From NCBI GenBank assembly GCA_963576475.1, contig OY754975.1:21819169-21883168 (forward strand): a stretch of 64,000 bases of DNA, written 5' to 3'. The notes beneath the pieces were generated by a model, which searched no databases, was not told the DNA's origin, and worked only from the letters and a program-made list of their open reading frames with translations. The number at the start of each line of letters is the position of its first letter. The stretch's first letter is position 1. Shown here piece by piece: positions 1 to 11,567 of this stretch. The translations under genes were made by a program, and so were the position numbers. Source of the DNA: Molanna angustata. Taxonomy: Eukaryota > Arthropoda > Insecta > Trichoptera > Molannidae.

Positions 1-367
1 TATTAGCGAACAGCGAACGAAGCTAGTAAAACCGTCGCCGACATCGGCGGGTCTAATTAATCCAGTAACACGTGCCTCATAACTACACTCGTTCACGCGT
101 TTTGGTGAGGTGTCGTTATTTTAACATACAATATATACACAGCAACGTAAGGAACGATACAGTAATCTATCACTATATTAATTTTATACCCACACTATAT
201 ACTCAATAATGACACGAATGATATACATAACCGATCTCTAGCGGAGACACAAACCACGGCAGGTTTCGTAGTATATTTGTTATGAAAGTTTTCAGATTTC
301 GTTTATAGATGTCGTGAAATTAATTGAATTATTTATTTTAAATTAAAAATAAAAATATATCGCATGA
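1..367. other. AT-rich sequence, nothing recognised
   Basis: I see no coding, RNA or repeat signature on either strand. The first 120 bases are less AT-rich than the rest but contain no open frame of note. Confidence 0.5.
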
Positions 368-452
368 AGCGTGATTTGAACCCTCGACATAAATACCTAA
401 CAATGGTCTTTTATAGATTCAACACAAACCTAACCGCTAGACCACGGCCGGT
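368..452 (-). repeat. tRNA-derived SINE head (fragment)
   Basis: Read on the minus strand, the segment begins with an A-box-like GTGGTCTAGCGGTTAGG and ends with a B-box-like GGGTTCAAATC, as in a tRNA-derived RNA polymerase III promoter. The A-to-B spacing is a little longer than in a tRNA gene and the tRNA stems cannot be closed, so a SINE head or tRNA pseudogene is more likely than a working tRNA. Confidence 0.5.
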
Positions 453-1740
453 ATGATTACGATCGACAAAAAATGCATTCTTATTAACTGAGTACCTTCT
501 GATTATTCTTATAATTATTACCTACTACCTATCTTTATATCAATGTTACATGCATGCACTTATTAGATCGAAATACGATATTTGTATATTAATAATTAAT
601 AAATTTACAGCATAAAATGTTATTTATAATATGAAACAAAGGCTGCCAATTCATATATTAGATTCGAATATTTCCAATATAATAATTTGGCTCGAAGACC
701 AGAAAATGTTAACGCTTCGATATGGATTCCCTGGCAAACCGCCCCTCCTCGGTTGGAAGGGCTTTGCTGATGGAAACAGTGGACTGTATAATTGTTTAAT
801 GATAGGATTGATGGAACAGTGATGTGATGCCAAGCGACCTACCTTGTGATCTCGTAATTCACCGATGGCGGTCAACCGGTTGACATCTCCTTGAACTCTC
901 TGATCCACAATGATGCACTATAGTTTTAGTACACAGAACACAAGATTAACAGGACGAATACAATATACATAAAATGATACTTGACACTCGTGGTCAATCT
1001 ATGTCACACTTTTTCGTACGCTAATACATCGCTCGGATAAATCGCTCGGCTCGATCGCAAGGACAACGATACACTGAAGGATGGGCGGACTGGGGTGGAG
1101 TGGGGGGGGGGGGTTTGACACCAACTCGAGAAGTGTGGCGCTAACAGTACCTATTGATATTTCTTCTTCGTCCTGCGATTCTCTCGTTTTACTCTGTTTT
1201 GATTAGATTAGATTTATTTTGCTGTCGTCTTTGTTATATCTTCCTTTGAAAGACAATCATCGAGACTTTAGAATATGACTTGTGTTGAATATGACATTGC
1301 TTCAATCATTATATGATATTAAAAAAAAAATGAATACTAAACGATATCCTTTTGAATCATTTCAATTATTTCTTTCTTTGTATCGTTTCAGTGACTATTT
1401 ATTTATTTAGTTCAAATATTTTTTTGAAATTAGACCTTTTTTTGAAGTAGCAAATTTTCTTCTTGTTTTTCTCTATGTACCTATTTGTCTTATGAAGGCA
1501 ACTGGAATCTGAAATTATCATCACTTTATGACTTAAGTTGGTTGGAAAAATTGCTCTACGCGATAATAATGTAATATCAACTTACTACCTACTTATCATA
1601 ATTTAAAATGGAAAAAAATGCTACCCATTAGCTTTGGAATAAGCACCGAATGGAATTATCTGCGGCTTCGTATATTCGTGATATTATAATTTTATACTTC
1701 TGTTCATTATACAGCATTTAACATTTAAGTATATTCTGGG
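453..1740. other. AT-rich intergenic sequence
   Basis: No gene is recognised. The only unusual base composition is a run of 12 G at 1102-1113. Short open frames here have no family signature. Confidence 0.5.
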
Positions 1741-1857
1741 CTGTGTTCAGATTCAACGCTCGACGTCGGGCGTCGAATGTACCTGAAGTTGCAGATTATG
1801 GCGTTTCCACACCAATATCAGAGATCGCTTTCGAGCGGCGTTTCAATCTGAACGCAG
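1741..1857. repeat. Short foldback (MITE-like) element
   Basis: The two ends are imperfect inverted repeats: the left end reads CTGTGTTCAGATTCAACGCT, and the reverse complement of the right end reads CTGCGTTCAGATTGAAACGC. The 117-bp unit is less AT-rich than its surroundings. No target duplication is clear, so its type is undetermined. Confidence 0.45.
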
Positions 1858-2165
1858 CATCGGACGTTTTAAATGTCATTTATCATTCGTGTCTCTTTTT
1901 AGGTTATATTTTCATCGAAAGACAACAATTGGGCAGTGGAGTAAATAATGATCTCTGACCTTTAACTGGAAATTTTCAAATGATATTTTTATAAATTAAC
2001 CTCTTTGTGAATGCATATTGTCATCTTAAATAATGTCAACTGATGTCAAACGTACATAATAGATTCCACAGAAACAAATAGAGATCATCATTCCACAGAT
2101 AAAATAGAAGTCATCAGGAGGGAGATTGCGATTCCACTTCCACGCCGGTGACGTTATAGAATCCA

Positions 2166-2600
2166 TTGGTCCTGTTCACCCCGGACGGCGGGGCAACCGC
2201 TCAAGATCGACAGCAGGGGCAAGCCCCTAGGCACACCGATCGAACGGAAGGGCTTGTCCCCGCACCCCTCGGTCCTCGTGTTGGCGTCCGAAGGCTTGGC
2301 GGGCTAACACCGAGGGCATCCGACGCAATCATCAACTGTCAGATTTGACGTCTCAATTGTCAACACAGGATGTCTGACCCGACGTCTGCGCCGGCGGTGT
2401 GCCCGAACCACACAACAACATTCGCCACAGTTTGACGAGTCACTGCCGAGCGAGACTAAAGGCGTTCGTCCTGCTCTTTTCTAAGTACAGAATTGACGAG
2501 GGCACAACAGCGTCGGCCGCCCACCCCCGCCTTTACTGCCTAGGCCCTTAGAGCCGCAACCTAGGCCCACCGCAACCTAGGCCCATCATCATCAGAAGTC
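2166..2600. other. GC-rich, structured island of unknown origin
   Basis: This block is strongly GC-rich in an AT-rich window. It holds several short inverted motifs (GGGGCAAGCCCC-like and CCTCGG/CCGAGG pairs) and a repeated CAACCTAGGCCC near its right end, followed by ATC repeats. A frame from 2166 to 2348 is open but resembles no family I know. It could be part of a non-LTR element's untranslated region. I do not assign it. Confidence 0.35.
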
Positions 2601-3344
2601 ATCAGATACTATAACTGTCGTCAGAGCGTTTTTCACCCGATATTTTTACCGAGCGTTTGGTGAGTACAGTCGACGTTCAATATGAACGCCACAGAGTGTC
2701 TTTCGAGTATCTGTTTCCGTTCATAATGAACGGCTGAGCGTCACTCCGTGCACTCGGCGTTCATTGTGAGCGTAGCCTTGAACTAGGTATATAATGAGGT
2801 AAAACTGCGTTCCTTAGCTTTCTATGTCCTTCAGTTAATACTCTGTACTTATTATAAGATATCCACATAAGTGTACAATAACCGTGCAGTTAAGTAATAA
2901 ACGTAATACATGATGTTCACTAATAACACGTCTAAAGATAAAACATCGCTTCGTTGTACAAAAGGACATATTATTCATTACCCCATTGAATATTGTACGC
3001 ACAAATTATACGATATTTCTGATTCCGGTCCATTGATAATGATTGGTTTCATAGAAGGTAAGTTTTATGGGTGTAATTTTAGCGACACTTGTTATTAGGG
3101 ATAATAAACCTGCGTTTCATTATGAAATTCAGTCGTGGCATTTCTAATTATATTAATATTACGATACATCAAAAAGGTACCATATACAGAAAAAACTAGC
3201 TTATTCGAAATTGAATTCATACGTTTGATGAAAAATTTTGATTTCGTGCCATCGATTTATAAACAACTCTCGACTGTTTTGTTTAATATGACCGACACTC
3301 GTATTATTATCGAACACTTTTTATTGCACGGAATTGATGTTTTC
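2601..3344. other. Intergenic; short inverted GTTCA/TGAAC motifs only
   Basis: Between 2640 and 2775 the motif GTTCAnnnTGAACG occurs in several orientations. No gene is recognised in the rest. Confidence 0.4.
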
Positions 3345-4140
3345 CAACTGTTGATTTGTTCAAGAGAATTTATTCTCTTAACATAGCGACAAAGTATTAA
3401 GTCAAGACCCGCGTATAAGGAATACTAAGAACATTTTGTATGGCGTAGTGGACTTTTTGCATGCTAAAAACACCAACTTAGAGACTTCGCAGCATATATG
3501 ATCCCATACATGGATTTACTCAGAATTTAGAGTAGAACATTTTATGTGAGTTTTGTGTGTCTGTGTGTGTGTCTGTCTGTCCCCCCCCTTCTAACTTTTG
3601 ATCCGCTGGATTCACAAAGCCTTAAATTTCAGAATATATAGACAATTTTAGGCACACAAAACTTTTATACTCTTTTTTTCTCTGAAATTTTGTACAAATA
3701 TAGTCAAATATAGTATATCGAAATGGATTTTGAAAAACAGTTCCAGGGTTTCTCAAACTTTTTTAAGAAGCAAAAAAATGGTATGACAAATTTTTGTCTT
3801 TAACTGCCTTTATTTCCATTTTATTTAAAAATATCGAAAAATGTCGAAACATGTAAACTAGAGAATTTAATTTTTTATAAAAAATGTATAGGTACATTAT
3901 AGTAATATATCTCAAACTTTTTTAAACAAAATTTGTACAAATTAATATTAGTGACGACATCGCTTCATACAATTTGTATGGAATACACAATATCCAAGTT
4001 CAACTATACATACTATCGCTATCGACAGTTGGATCTCATGTTTTACATGCAACTAGTTACTATACACTTTTTTATAATAGTTATGTAGGAAATTTGAAAT
4101 TGAACGTATTTATTGTATGTAGAGATCTTCTAGTAAAGTT
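3345..4140 (+). repeat. Dispersed repeat family X, copy 1
   Basis: This copy shares blocks with 13965-14625: a CAAGAGAATTT-containing left part, a CTTTTGATCCGC block and an ACAAAACTTTTATACTC block. Its right part matches the reverse complement of 7690-8110, including a TATCGCTATCGACAGTTGGA-like block. No coding capacity is seen. The pieces fit a non-autonomous mobile element with internal deletions. Confidence 0.55.
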
Positions 4141-4164
4141 GCGTTAAATATAATAATAATATCA

Positions 4165-4625
4165 TCATCATCATCACCATCACGCCATATCCCTACTTGG
4201 GGTAGGCAGAGAGAACCGAACGCCAGACTCTTCTATCTTGACATACATGTTTTGCCTCATTTACATCCATGCATCGCGTTTTACATGCTCTTCCATTATT
4301 CTGACTTCGTATAATACCATTTTTCAAAATTTCATTTATATGATCATTCCACTCTTTTCAGCCTCGTATACTTTCTTTGTCAGGCGTTCATCGTTCATTC
4401 TCTCTACATGTCCGAACCATCGCAAAGCATTCATTTTTATTGTACTCACAATATCTCTTTCAATTTTGCATTTTCGTCTGATACCCACATTCCTAATCCT
4501 TTCGTAGATTCTTTTATCACACATTCGTCTTAGGGACCTCATTTCTACAGCGTTAATTTTATTCTCGTGCGTCTTCTGCAATGTCCATGTCTCACTTGCA
4601 TATGCATTTTTATTGATGTTCAACT
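4165..4625 (-). mobile_element. RTE-like non-LTR retrotransposon, 3' end (copy A)
   Basis: On the minus strand this translates to the C-terminal part of an endonuclease-reverse transcriptase polyprotein: SETWTLQKTHENKINAVEM, then MRSLRRMC and LRWFGHVERMNDERLTKKVY. The 3' end is the conserved ATGGCGTGATGG-type terminus running into ATG repeats at about 4165-4180. The copy is truncated at its 5' side and lacks the endonuclease and most of the RT domain. Frames are broken near the 3' end. At least seven pieces of the same family lie in this window. Confidence 0.75.
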
Positions 4626-4736
4626 ATAATACGAAATACAAGCATTGTTGAAGACTTGGTCAATATGAAATTCTTTTGTAATTGCAACAAAGTAACAATA
4701 TTTTACAGGTAGAGAATTTGAAGAAATTTCTCAAAA

Positions 4737-4904
4737 TTACTGCGGTCCAAATATTTCTGCGTGAGTGAGTTTCTCTGAAAGGAAGAATCCAGCGAAAACC
4801 ACGGTGATGACTGCAATCAAGTAATTAAACTTGATGTCAAAGTCTTGCCGGCATATTATGTCCAGTCCTGACTTCTCTGTCTCTTTCTTCACATCACCAG
4901 ATAT
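4737..4904 (-). CDS. Possible 3'-terminal exon of a host gene
   Basis: The minus strand is open from an upstream TGA (4905-4907) to a TAA at 4737-4739. The peptide has a charged stretch (VKKETEKSGLD), a hydrophobic segment (NYLIAVITVVFAGFFL) that could span a membrane, and a polar tail ending in IFGPQ. The ordered layout looks more like real coding sequence than the AT-biased frames around it. No clear pyrimidine tract and acceptor AG is visible, although AG dinucleotides occur at its start. I do not recognise the protein. It could equally be chance. Confidence 0.3.
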   Translation of the reverse strand: MSGDVKKETEKSGLDIICRQDFDIKFNYLIAVITVVFAGFFLSEKLTHAEIFGPQ

Positions 4905-5143
4905 TCACCTGAACTATTATTTATCTTTCGGCAGTTTTAGGAATGATTATTGCACTACTTAAGGGAATGAGACACGTTCGTCAGCAGATAATTGCGACAG
5001 GTAAGGAGCCTCTAAGACAGGTGTGTAGGGACACCATGCTTTTTAAATATGTGAAACTGTATTAATTTACTGTTTAAGTTTTTAATATCATTTATTTGAA
5101 AATTAATTATCAACTGTTTGTAACAACATAGTTTCTTGAATAT
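4905..5143. other. Intergenic sequence
   Basis: Nothing recognisable between the candidate exon and the tandem array that follows. Confidence 0.4.
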
Positions 5144-5387
5144 CGTAAAACATCAAGGCCAATTATGTCGAGTATAGTAAGTTATCGTAAAACATCAAGG
5201 CCGTTTGTCAAGTATAGTAAGTTACCGTAAAACATCAAGGCCGGTTGTCAAGTATAGTAAAACATCATGTCCGGTTTTGTCGAGTATAGTAAATTAACGT
5301 AAAAAATCAAGGCCGATTATGTCGAGTATAGTAAGTTATCGTAAAACATCAACGCCGTTTGTCAAGTATAGTAAGTTATCGTAAAAC
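5144..5387. repeat. Tandem array, ~40-bp unit
   Basis: About six imperfect units each contain CGTAAAACATCAAGGCC, GTCAAGTATAGTAAGTTA or close variants. Units differ by small indels (GCCGTTTGTC against GCCAATTATGTC), and one unit is internally shortened and lengthened. Non-coding minisatellite. Confidence 0.85.
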
Positions 5388-6104
5388 AAAAAAAAAACTA
5401 AAACTACGCGCCGTGCGCATTTAATACGCAACCGTGTACGGAAGTGGTGTGATATACCATCATTATAGTGTTATAGTGATATAGAGGTTATAGTGGGTGC
5501 CTTCCTAAAGACCTCCGATACGATGGAAGAAGTTCGCCACCAGGGGGACAAGCCCGTTGAAGCGATGGAATCAAAAAAACTCATATCATGGATAAAATTA
5601 TCTAATACAGTTTTATAATATCCTAAGATATTATACATAGAACTCCATAACATAATTATATCCATGATGTGTGTCATCGTTAGGGTTTTGTTCCACAGTA
5701 TGACCAGATTTGCCACCATTGGTAGGTGCAATATACCCTTCTCAATAATTTACAATATTAATTTTTGACTGTGATTTACAATGTATTTTCGTTATACAAT
5801 TTTAATTGCTACATTTTTTTAATTAATTGTTATATTTTCGGACGTTTGCCAACTTATATTTTACAATCCCCAAAACAATTAGCAGACCAATGAGTAACCT
5901 GTAAATAAATTGAAAGATCAACATGCAATTGATCAATCTTCAATTGAGTTAAAATCAGAGGATCAGGCTTTGAGGACTTCCTTTAAAATAATTGAAATTA
6001 AGAAAAAAATCATTTTCATCCCAGTTGTTAATTTATAATGTATGGTATTCCTGACCAGGTATGTACGTTAGGTATTCTTTAGTCAGCTATGTCCTTCGTG
6101 GGAA
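5388..6104. other. Intergenic sequence
   Basis: AT-rich sequence. A small minus-strand frame at 5471-5731 has no family signature and is probably chance. Confidence 0.4.
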
Positions 6105-6225
6105 GGAACAGTTTGTTTTTTCTATCCCTAAATGCCGGCGGTCACTCTTCTGGGAATATTGTCTAGTGCTTGGGGGTCCATGGCGACCGCTGATCATTCT
6201 CCCTTCAATAGGTAAGTCTGTTAAT
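6105..6225 (+). repeat. Fragment of a common lepidopteran-type repeat tail
   Basis: The block CGGTCACTCTTCTGGGAATA, followed by GGGGTCCATGGCGACCGCTGATCA-type sequence and a short AGGTAAG end, resembles the degraded 3' tail seen in many lepidopteran repeats. The assignment is from memory of the pattern, not an alignment. Confidence 0.4.
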
Positions 6226-6487
6226 TTATCTGCAATAGATGGTTCTTCCAATGGACACGGTGACATTTCGTATTTTGAGCTTTTGTTTCAATTTTCTAAA
6301 CATTAATATGTTAATGTATTATGTCAAAAAACATATTATAATATTGAGATTTTTATTTTGTAAATGTTTACGGCACTGATATTTTTTTTTAATTTATATA
6401 CTTAGCGCCATTTCCGTGATTATCTCACCTTTATTAATTACTTAATTAATTAACTAACTAATTTTGTAATTAATTTGGTAATTAATT

Positions 6488-6660
6488 AATTATTTTTATT
6501 TTTTTATTTTTTTAAATTTATTTATTTATTTATTTATTTCTTTGTGTATTTATTTATTTATTTCTTTATTTATTTATGTAATTATTAATTTATTTATTTT
6601 TATTTATTTATTCATTTAGGTACATACCTATTTATTTATTAATTATATAAGTATATATTT
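6488..6660. repeat. TTTA-rich simple repeat
   Basis: Imperfect (TTTA)n tracts, interrupted by CTTTG and TGTA steps, fill this stretch. Confidence 0.8.
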
Positions 6661-6785
6661 TTTAAATGAATATGTCCTTGTTAAACAAGTACATATTATA
6701 CATCTTCCTACGTTCCCTAAAATAAGCATAAATGCTCGTGCAATAGGTGAACGAAATCGATCGAAGCAGGATTCGAACTCGCGAC
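6661..6785 (-). repeat. tRNA-derived SINE, copy 1
   Basis: This matches 22067-22185 closely, sharing GAATATGTCCTTGTTAAACA and ACATCTTCCTACGTTCCCTA. On the minus strand it ends in a B-box-like GCGAGTTCGAATCC. The tRNA-like head is cut off here and is retained better in the second copy. Confidence 0.65.
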
Positions 6786-7639
6786 AACCGCTTCTCCATC
6801 GACCCATCTATATTTTCTCTGCCATCGTCAAATTTATTTCTTTATTATTTTTTTTTTATTATTGTTTTTTTATTGATTTACATATTCATTTATTTATTTA
6901 TGAACGGTCAAAAATATCATAAAAAAAACAAAAATAACATGAAACACATCATGACATATTAAATAAACAGAAACATTTTTCGTTGTATAAAATATATAAA
7001 GAAAAAAAACATCGAAAAAAAATAAGAGAAAAAATAAATAAATTCGTTATTATGTAGTGTAGAGTAATAATGTAGATAGAACACAATTCCTCAAGCGAAA
7101 CGGTAAACTGTCAGGAATTTGAAGAATGATGTTCAGGTTGACATATTGTGCCAGGTCTCCCTGAATGTCACTCACTAGGTAGGTATGCTGTGATGGCAAT
7201 ATATAGATAAGCCACGATACTGAGCTGTGTTATTCACTCGAAACGTCAATAATTCGAAAGCAGCGAGCGACGTATCTTTGAGGTAGACCCATTAAAAAAT
7301 AATCACATTTACTCCGATGCGAACCATTATCTCACACATTTCGATATTATTTTAATTTATTTTCATTTTTATCGACACTTATAATGTTATCGAACATTAG
7401 AAAATCAATATAAATGATCATAACATTTTATTATAAAGATATTTGCGTAGTGTTATTGCTCATTCGGGTTTTTGATGTTTTTTATCAGTCGAAAAATTTG
7501 AAGAATTTCGGAATAAGTTTTCTCTAGAAATGAATACGGACCAAGATTTAATTTAAACACTTTTATCTATAAAGTCGTGTTTAAGGCGACACTCATATCT
7601 AGAGTAACAAGCAATAAACTATTTCATCAATATCACATG
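6786..7639. other. AT-rich intergenic sequence
   Basis: No gene or clear repeat is seen beyond low-complexity A- and T-rich tracts. Confidence 0.4.
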
Positions 7640-7680
7640 AACACTCTTGAGATGATATTTTACAAAAACGGCGCTAAATA
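7640..7680 (+). mobile_element. CR1-like 3' terminus, remnant
   Basis: The sequence CTTGAGATGATATTTTACAA, followed by AAACGGCGCTAAATA, matches the 3' end of the CR1-like element at 43380-43425 (CCTTGAGGTGAGATATTCAC, then AAAACGGCGCTATATA). Only the terminus is left. Confidence 0.5.
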
Positions 7681-7689
7681 TACCACCCG

Positions 7690-8110
7690 ATTTAATTATA
7701 CTAGTTGCATGTTACACATGAGATCCAACTGTCGATAGCGATAGTATGTATAGTTGAAGTTGAAGAATAAGTACTTACCAAACTATAAATCCATAAATCC
7801 AAATTTTTAAATATTTTAAGATATTTTGTTTTCTCTACAACACATTTTTTTTTATTTATTTATTCAGCAACAAACAGGTTCAACTACTTAAAACAATAAC
7901 ATTATGGTTTTACATGTAGGTATGTATGTCATGATAGGATAGTATGGAGGTCAGTCCTTTTTTCCTACTCAGAATATGAAAACAGCATGATGGTATGTAT
8001 GGAGATTAATTATCAAACTATTAAGTCTTCTTAGATATTGTGTACATATAGGTGGCTGCCATACAAATTGTATGAAGCGATGTCATCACTAAATTCGACA
8101 ACAAAAAATG
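7690..8110 (-). repeat. Dispersed repeat family X, inverted copy
   Basis: The reverse complement matches family X: an ATGACATCGCTTCATACAAT-type block (compare 3955-3985), an ACACAATATCTA block and a CTATCGACAGTTGGATCTCA block. An extra segment rich in TTTA and CATGTAGG lies between the blocks. No coding capacity. Confidence 0.55.
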
Positions 8111-8697
8111 CATTTAATAATCTAAATTTGGTTGATGTATTTGTGTATGGTTTATTTTGACATAATTACCAAAATTGTTTCAATTGCCTGTTTCTTATTT
8201 TATTCCTGAATGTTTATTTGATTTCTACTTACACAAGGTACAAATCATTCTCGTTTTTGATTGATACTCGGCGAAAAAAATGCCACATACATACATATCT
8301 GCAATAGATATTCTGAATTACAATCTTGCAGCTTTAAAAAGAAAACTTTATTATGTTGTTTGAACTTATATTATGTGGCTACGTAATAATTGGTTTTATC
8401 ATTATTTTTTCCTGATGTATTTCACTTTTGTTATTACTATTTTTTTTGTTATTAATTAACTTATTGTTTTCCATTTCTGGAAACTTTGCTGGTTTACTCG
8501 ATTTTTTTGTACTAATGCAATTGTATAACACAATTGTATGTTTCTTTAATGAATAAAATATAATATATACCTATCTAAATATATATCCACACATATTGCA
8601 AGTTAAAATATTATGATGGGCATTATCACCTGGTTTGGCAGATTCCCTTACCAAGAGGCGAGTTTTTTTTTGATGAGGTAATGCAAAAATGTACTTT
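8111..8697. other. AT-rich intergenic sequence
   Basis: Nothing recognised. Confidence 0.4.
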
Positions 8698-9132
8698 AAT
8701 ACATACATACTATCACGCCATGTCCCTCACGGGTAGACAGAGAGATCCGAACGCCACTTATTTCTACCTTGACACACATTCATCGCCTTATCGACATTCA
8801 TACATCTTTTCAGACATTTCCGTCTTTCAAAATACCGTTCATATGGACGTGCCATCCCTTTCTTGGGTGGCTCCGACCTCTCATTATATTCCTATCAGCA
8901 ATGTATGTTTTCTTCGTCAGGCGTTCCTCATTCATTCTCCCCATGTGCCCAAACCATCTCAATGTGTTCACATTCATTCTTTTAATGTCATCTTTCATCA
9001 TCTTACAATATTTCCTTATGTCCTCATTTCTGATCCTGTCATACATCGTCCGATTACTGATTCTTCTTATTGATCTGAACGAAGTCCTCAGCCCCATATC
9101 TCTCACTAACCTATTCATGTTTTCCCCTCACT
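8698..9132 (-). mobile_element. RTE-like non-LTR retrotransposon, 3' end (copy B)
   Basis: The minus strand encodes RTSFRSIRRISNRTMYDRIR and then TLRWFGHMGRMNEERLTKK and GRSHPRKGWHVHMN, the C-terminal region of the RTE-like polyprotein seen in copies A, C, D and G. The 3' terminus ends in ATGTA repeats at about 8698-8712. It is 5' truncated and has lost frame in its last third. Confidence 0.8.
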
Positions 9133-10232
9133 GCGAATATAACATGAGAAAGTTCAAGTCCAAGTTAATTAGGTAGGTGCAATGTCGGGTGTTTTATGGG
9201 AAAATAAAAAAGTTATGGCTTTCAATATTATAGCAAATATCATATATACCTTGTTATCAGTAATAAAGGTATCCTTAACATAACTTATAGGTACCTTGTA
9301 AGTTAAACAGAAAAAAATGTTAAATAAATAAATCAATAAAAAACATTGATCTTTTAAAACATCGTGTGATTTGACTTTAATTCGACGCTAACTCTTTTTT
9401 TTTGTATGACTGACACTGCCTTGCAAATATCAAGTTAGGCTCCGACCGCTCCGATATTAAAAAATATACTTTTTAATTTTGTATTAATTTTTAACGATTC
9501 CGTCGATTAAAACAAGCGAGTCTCTCGTAAAATTGCCAATTTAGTCGCGAATCCAATGCGCGGTACTTATCCATTTTGTGATGTATATTTTTTTATGTTT
9601 TTTCTCCGTCAGATGGCACCCTGTGGTTAGCGCCTTCTTTGATTGAGACCTCCTGCAATGAGCGGACTCCACATTCAGTCGAGGTTTGAGGTTTATGGCC
9701 GTCAACTTATTTATAGCCATGACCTCTGGCCAATCTATTGACAATTAAGCCGAACGAACAGGTGTCGCCGACATAAATCGACATCGAAATCTAAGTGGAC
9801 ACGTTTTATAGAGTTGCACACTAATGCTGAGGAAAAATCTTAATATATTCAGACAAAAATATGTACTTAACTATCTCTCGAATTTCGCGAAATGATATTT
9901 TTCGGGTTTATTAGATGGATTTTTAATATTTAATAGCTAATTTATTTATTTAGTTTTTATAATATGACATTTTCCTCTTTGCTACAATTTTAAAATGGTG
10001 ATAGAAAGAAATGATTTAAAGTAATGATAGAGCTCATATTAAAGTTTTTTTTTTCAGATGGTTTGTTATAATATTTGAAGCATTGTTATAATATTGTAAA
10101 TTTTATTTTTGACTGTTTGTAAGGTGTTTAATTCTAATTCTCTAATTCTTTTTTGTCTATTTTTACATGAATCAACAATGAATTTGATTCTATATTTTTA
10201 TGTTTCTATATTTTTATCTGTAAATAATTATT
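9133..10232. other. Intergenic sequence, nothing recognised
   Basis: Part of it (9540-9780) is less AT-rich than the surroundings, but no frame there resembles a known family. Confidence 0.4.
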
Positions 10233-10242
10233 AGTATTGTAA

Positions 10243-10659
10243 ATGAGATCGCTTAGAAGAATTTGTAACAGAACGATGTATGACAGAGTTCGAAATGAAG
10301 ATACAAGGAAAGAATGTAAGATGAAGAAAGATGTAATTAACAGAATGAAAGTTAAAATATTGAGATGGTTTGGCCACTTGGAGAGAATGAATGAAGAACG
10401 CCTGACGAAGAAAATATACAAAGCTGACAGGAATGGAATAAGAGGTCGGGGGCGCCCAAGAAAAGGATGGCACGACCATGTAAACGATATTCTGAAAGAT
10501 GGAAATGTAAGAAGCGTGAACAACAGACGAACGTGTATAAGACGATGTATGAATGTGGATGAGGCGATGAATGTGTGTCAAGATAGAAAAATGTGGCGTT
10601 CGGTTCTCTCTGCGTACCCCGTTAGGGACATGGCGTGATGGTATGTATGTACGTATGTA
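10243..10659 (+). mobile_element. RTE-like non-LTR retrotransposon, 3' end (copy C)
   Basis: This is the best-preserved copy of the family, open in one frame to a TGA at 10636-10638. The peptide contains LRRICNRTMYDRVRNE, LRWFGHLERMNEERLTKK, RGRGRPRKGWHDHVNDIL, RRTCIRRCMNVDEA and a C-terminal LSAYPVRDMA. It is the C-terminal tail of the polyprotein, with no catalytic endonuclease or RT motifs. The 3' end is a GTATGTATGTACGTATGTA tail. A 10-bp target duplication, AGTATTGTAA, flanks it at 10233-10242 and 10660-10669, so this is a complete insertion truncated at its 5' end. Confidence 0.88.
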
Positions 10660-10859
10660 AGTATTGTAACAAGTAAATGACTTATGCCGTATATTGTGTT
10701 AAAAAATAAAATTTTGCTATATCTCAATGAATTTTATCAATATCTCAATGAGTTTCATATTTGAGACATACCTACGATGAGTTTCCTAGTGTTTTTTGTG
10801 ACAATGTTGTTCTTTGGTACCTACTATGTATTATGGGCCCTTAACTTCGTAGGTACAAT

Positions 10860-10990
10860 CCAAACTATATTAATTCATTCTTTATCACACCACTTATGTA
10901 TGCTTCATTAAAAATAGATAACTACTGCCCAACTAGGTATACTTGTTCTTGGGCTAGCAGTGTACATGTTTTATTATTATAATATTGTAT
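10860..10990 (+). repeat. Dispersed repeat family Y, copy 1
   Basis: Shares TCTTTATCACACCA, CTGCCCAACTAGGTATAC and GGGCTAGCAGTGTA with 22240-22345. Non-coding. Confidence 0.6.
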
Positions 10991-11054
10991 AATATGAAAG
11001 CTTAAAGAATTCATATCTACATCATAAAATGACGTGTAAGGGGCATTAACTTTA

Positions 11055-11447
11055 TACATACATACATACATACCATCACGCCATGTCCCTTACGGGGTAA
11101 GCAGAGATAATCGAGCGCCATACTTCTCTATTTTTGCACACATTTCTGGCTTCCTTTACATCCATGCATCGTCTCATACATGCTCGTCGTTTGTTCAAAC
11201 TTTTTATGTTTCCTTCTTTCAAAATATCATTCACATGGTCATGCCATCCCTTTCTGGGGCGACCTCTGCTATTCACTCCATCTGTTGCACCCATGTATAT
11301 TTTTTTGGTCAGTCGTTCATCGTTCATTCTTTCTATATGTCCAAACCACCTTAAAGCATTCACTTTCATTTTACATATAATATCCTTCTTTAACTCATTT
11401 TTTATTCTATAATATATCGTTCTATTACATACTCTTCTTGGTGATCT
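11055..11447 (-). mobile_element. RTE-like non-LTR retrotransposon, 3' end (copy D)
   Basis: The minus strand encodes SPRRVCNRTIYYRIKNE, LRWFGHIERMNDERLTKK, SRGRPRKGWHDHVNDIL and a terminal ISAYPVRDMA. The 3' tail is four ATGTA-type repeats. It is flanked by an 11-bp target duplication, CATTAACTTTA, at 11044-11054 and 11448-11458. It starts at almost the same internal point as copy C. Confidence 0.88.
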
Positions 11448-11567
11448 CATTAACTTTACGGTGTCACTATTTTTACGACAGGAATTGGCGGGAAAAGCGT
11501 TTTCCCGCCAAAAAGCGTCTATTTCCACGACAAATTTTCTGACGTCGTCTATGTTTTAAGGTCATTT

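Noticed and set aside
368..452. Functional tRNA gene
   Set aside because: A and B boxes are present, but the acceptor and anticodon stems do not close. The same applies to 22067-22215 and 43690-43800.
1102..1113. G-run as a quadruplex regulatory site
   Set aside because: A single 12-G run without neighbouring G-tracts of note; too little evidence.
5144..5387. CRISPR-like array
   Set aside because: Units are contiguous and diverged, with no unique spacers, and the sequence is eukaryotic. It is a minisatellite.
8681..9176. Plus-strand frames of 130 and 135 codons
   Set aside because: They are antisense to the RTE-like copy B, whose minus-strand motifs are conserved among seven copies.
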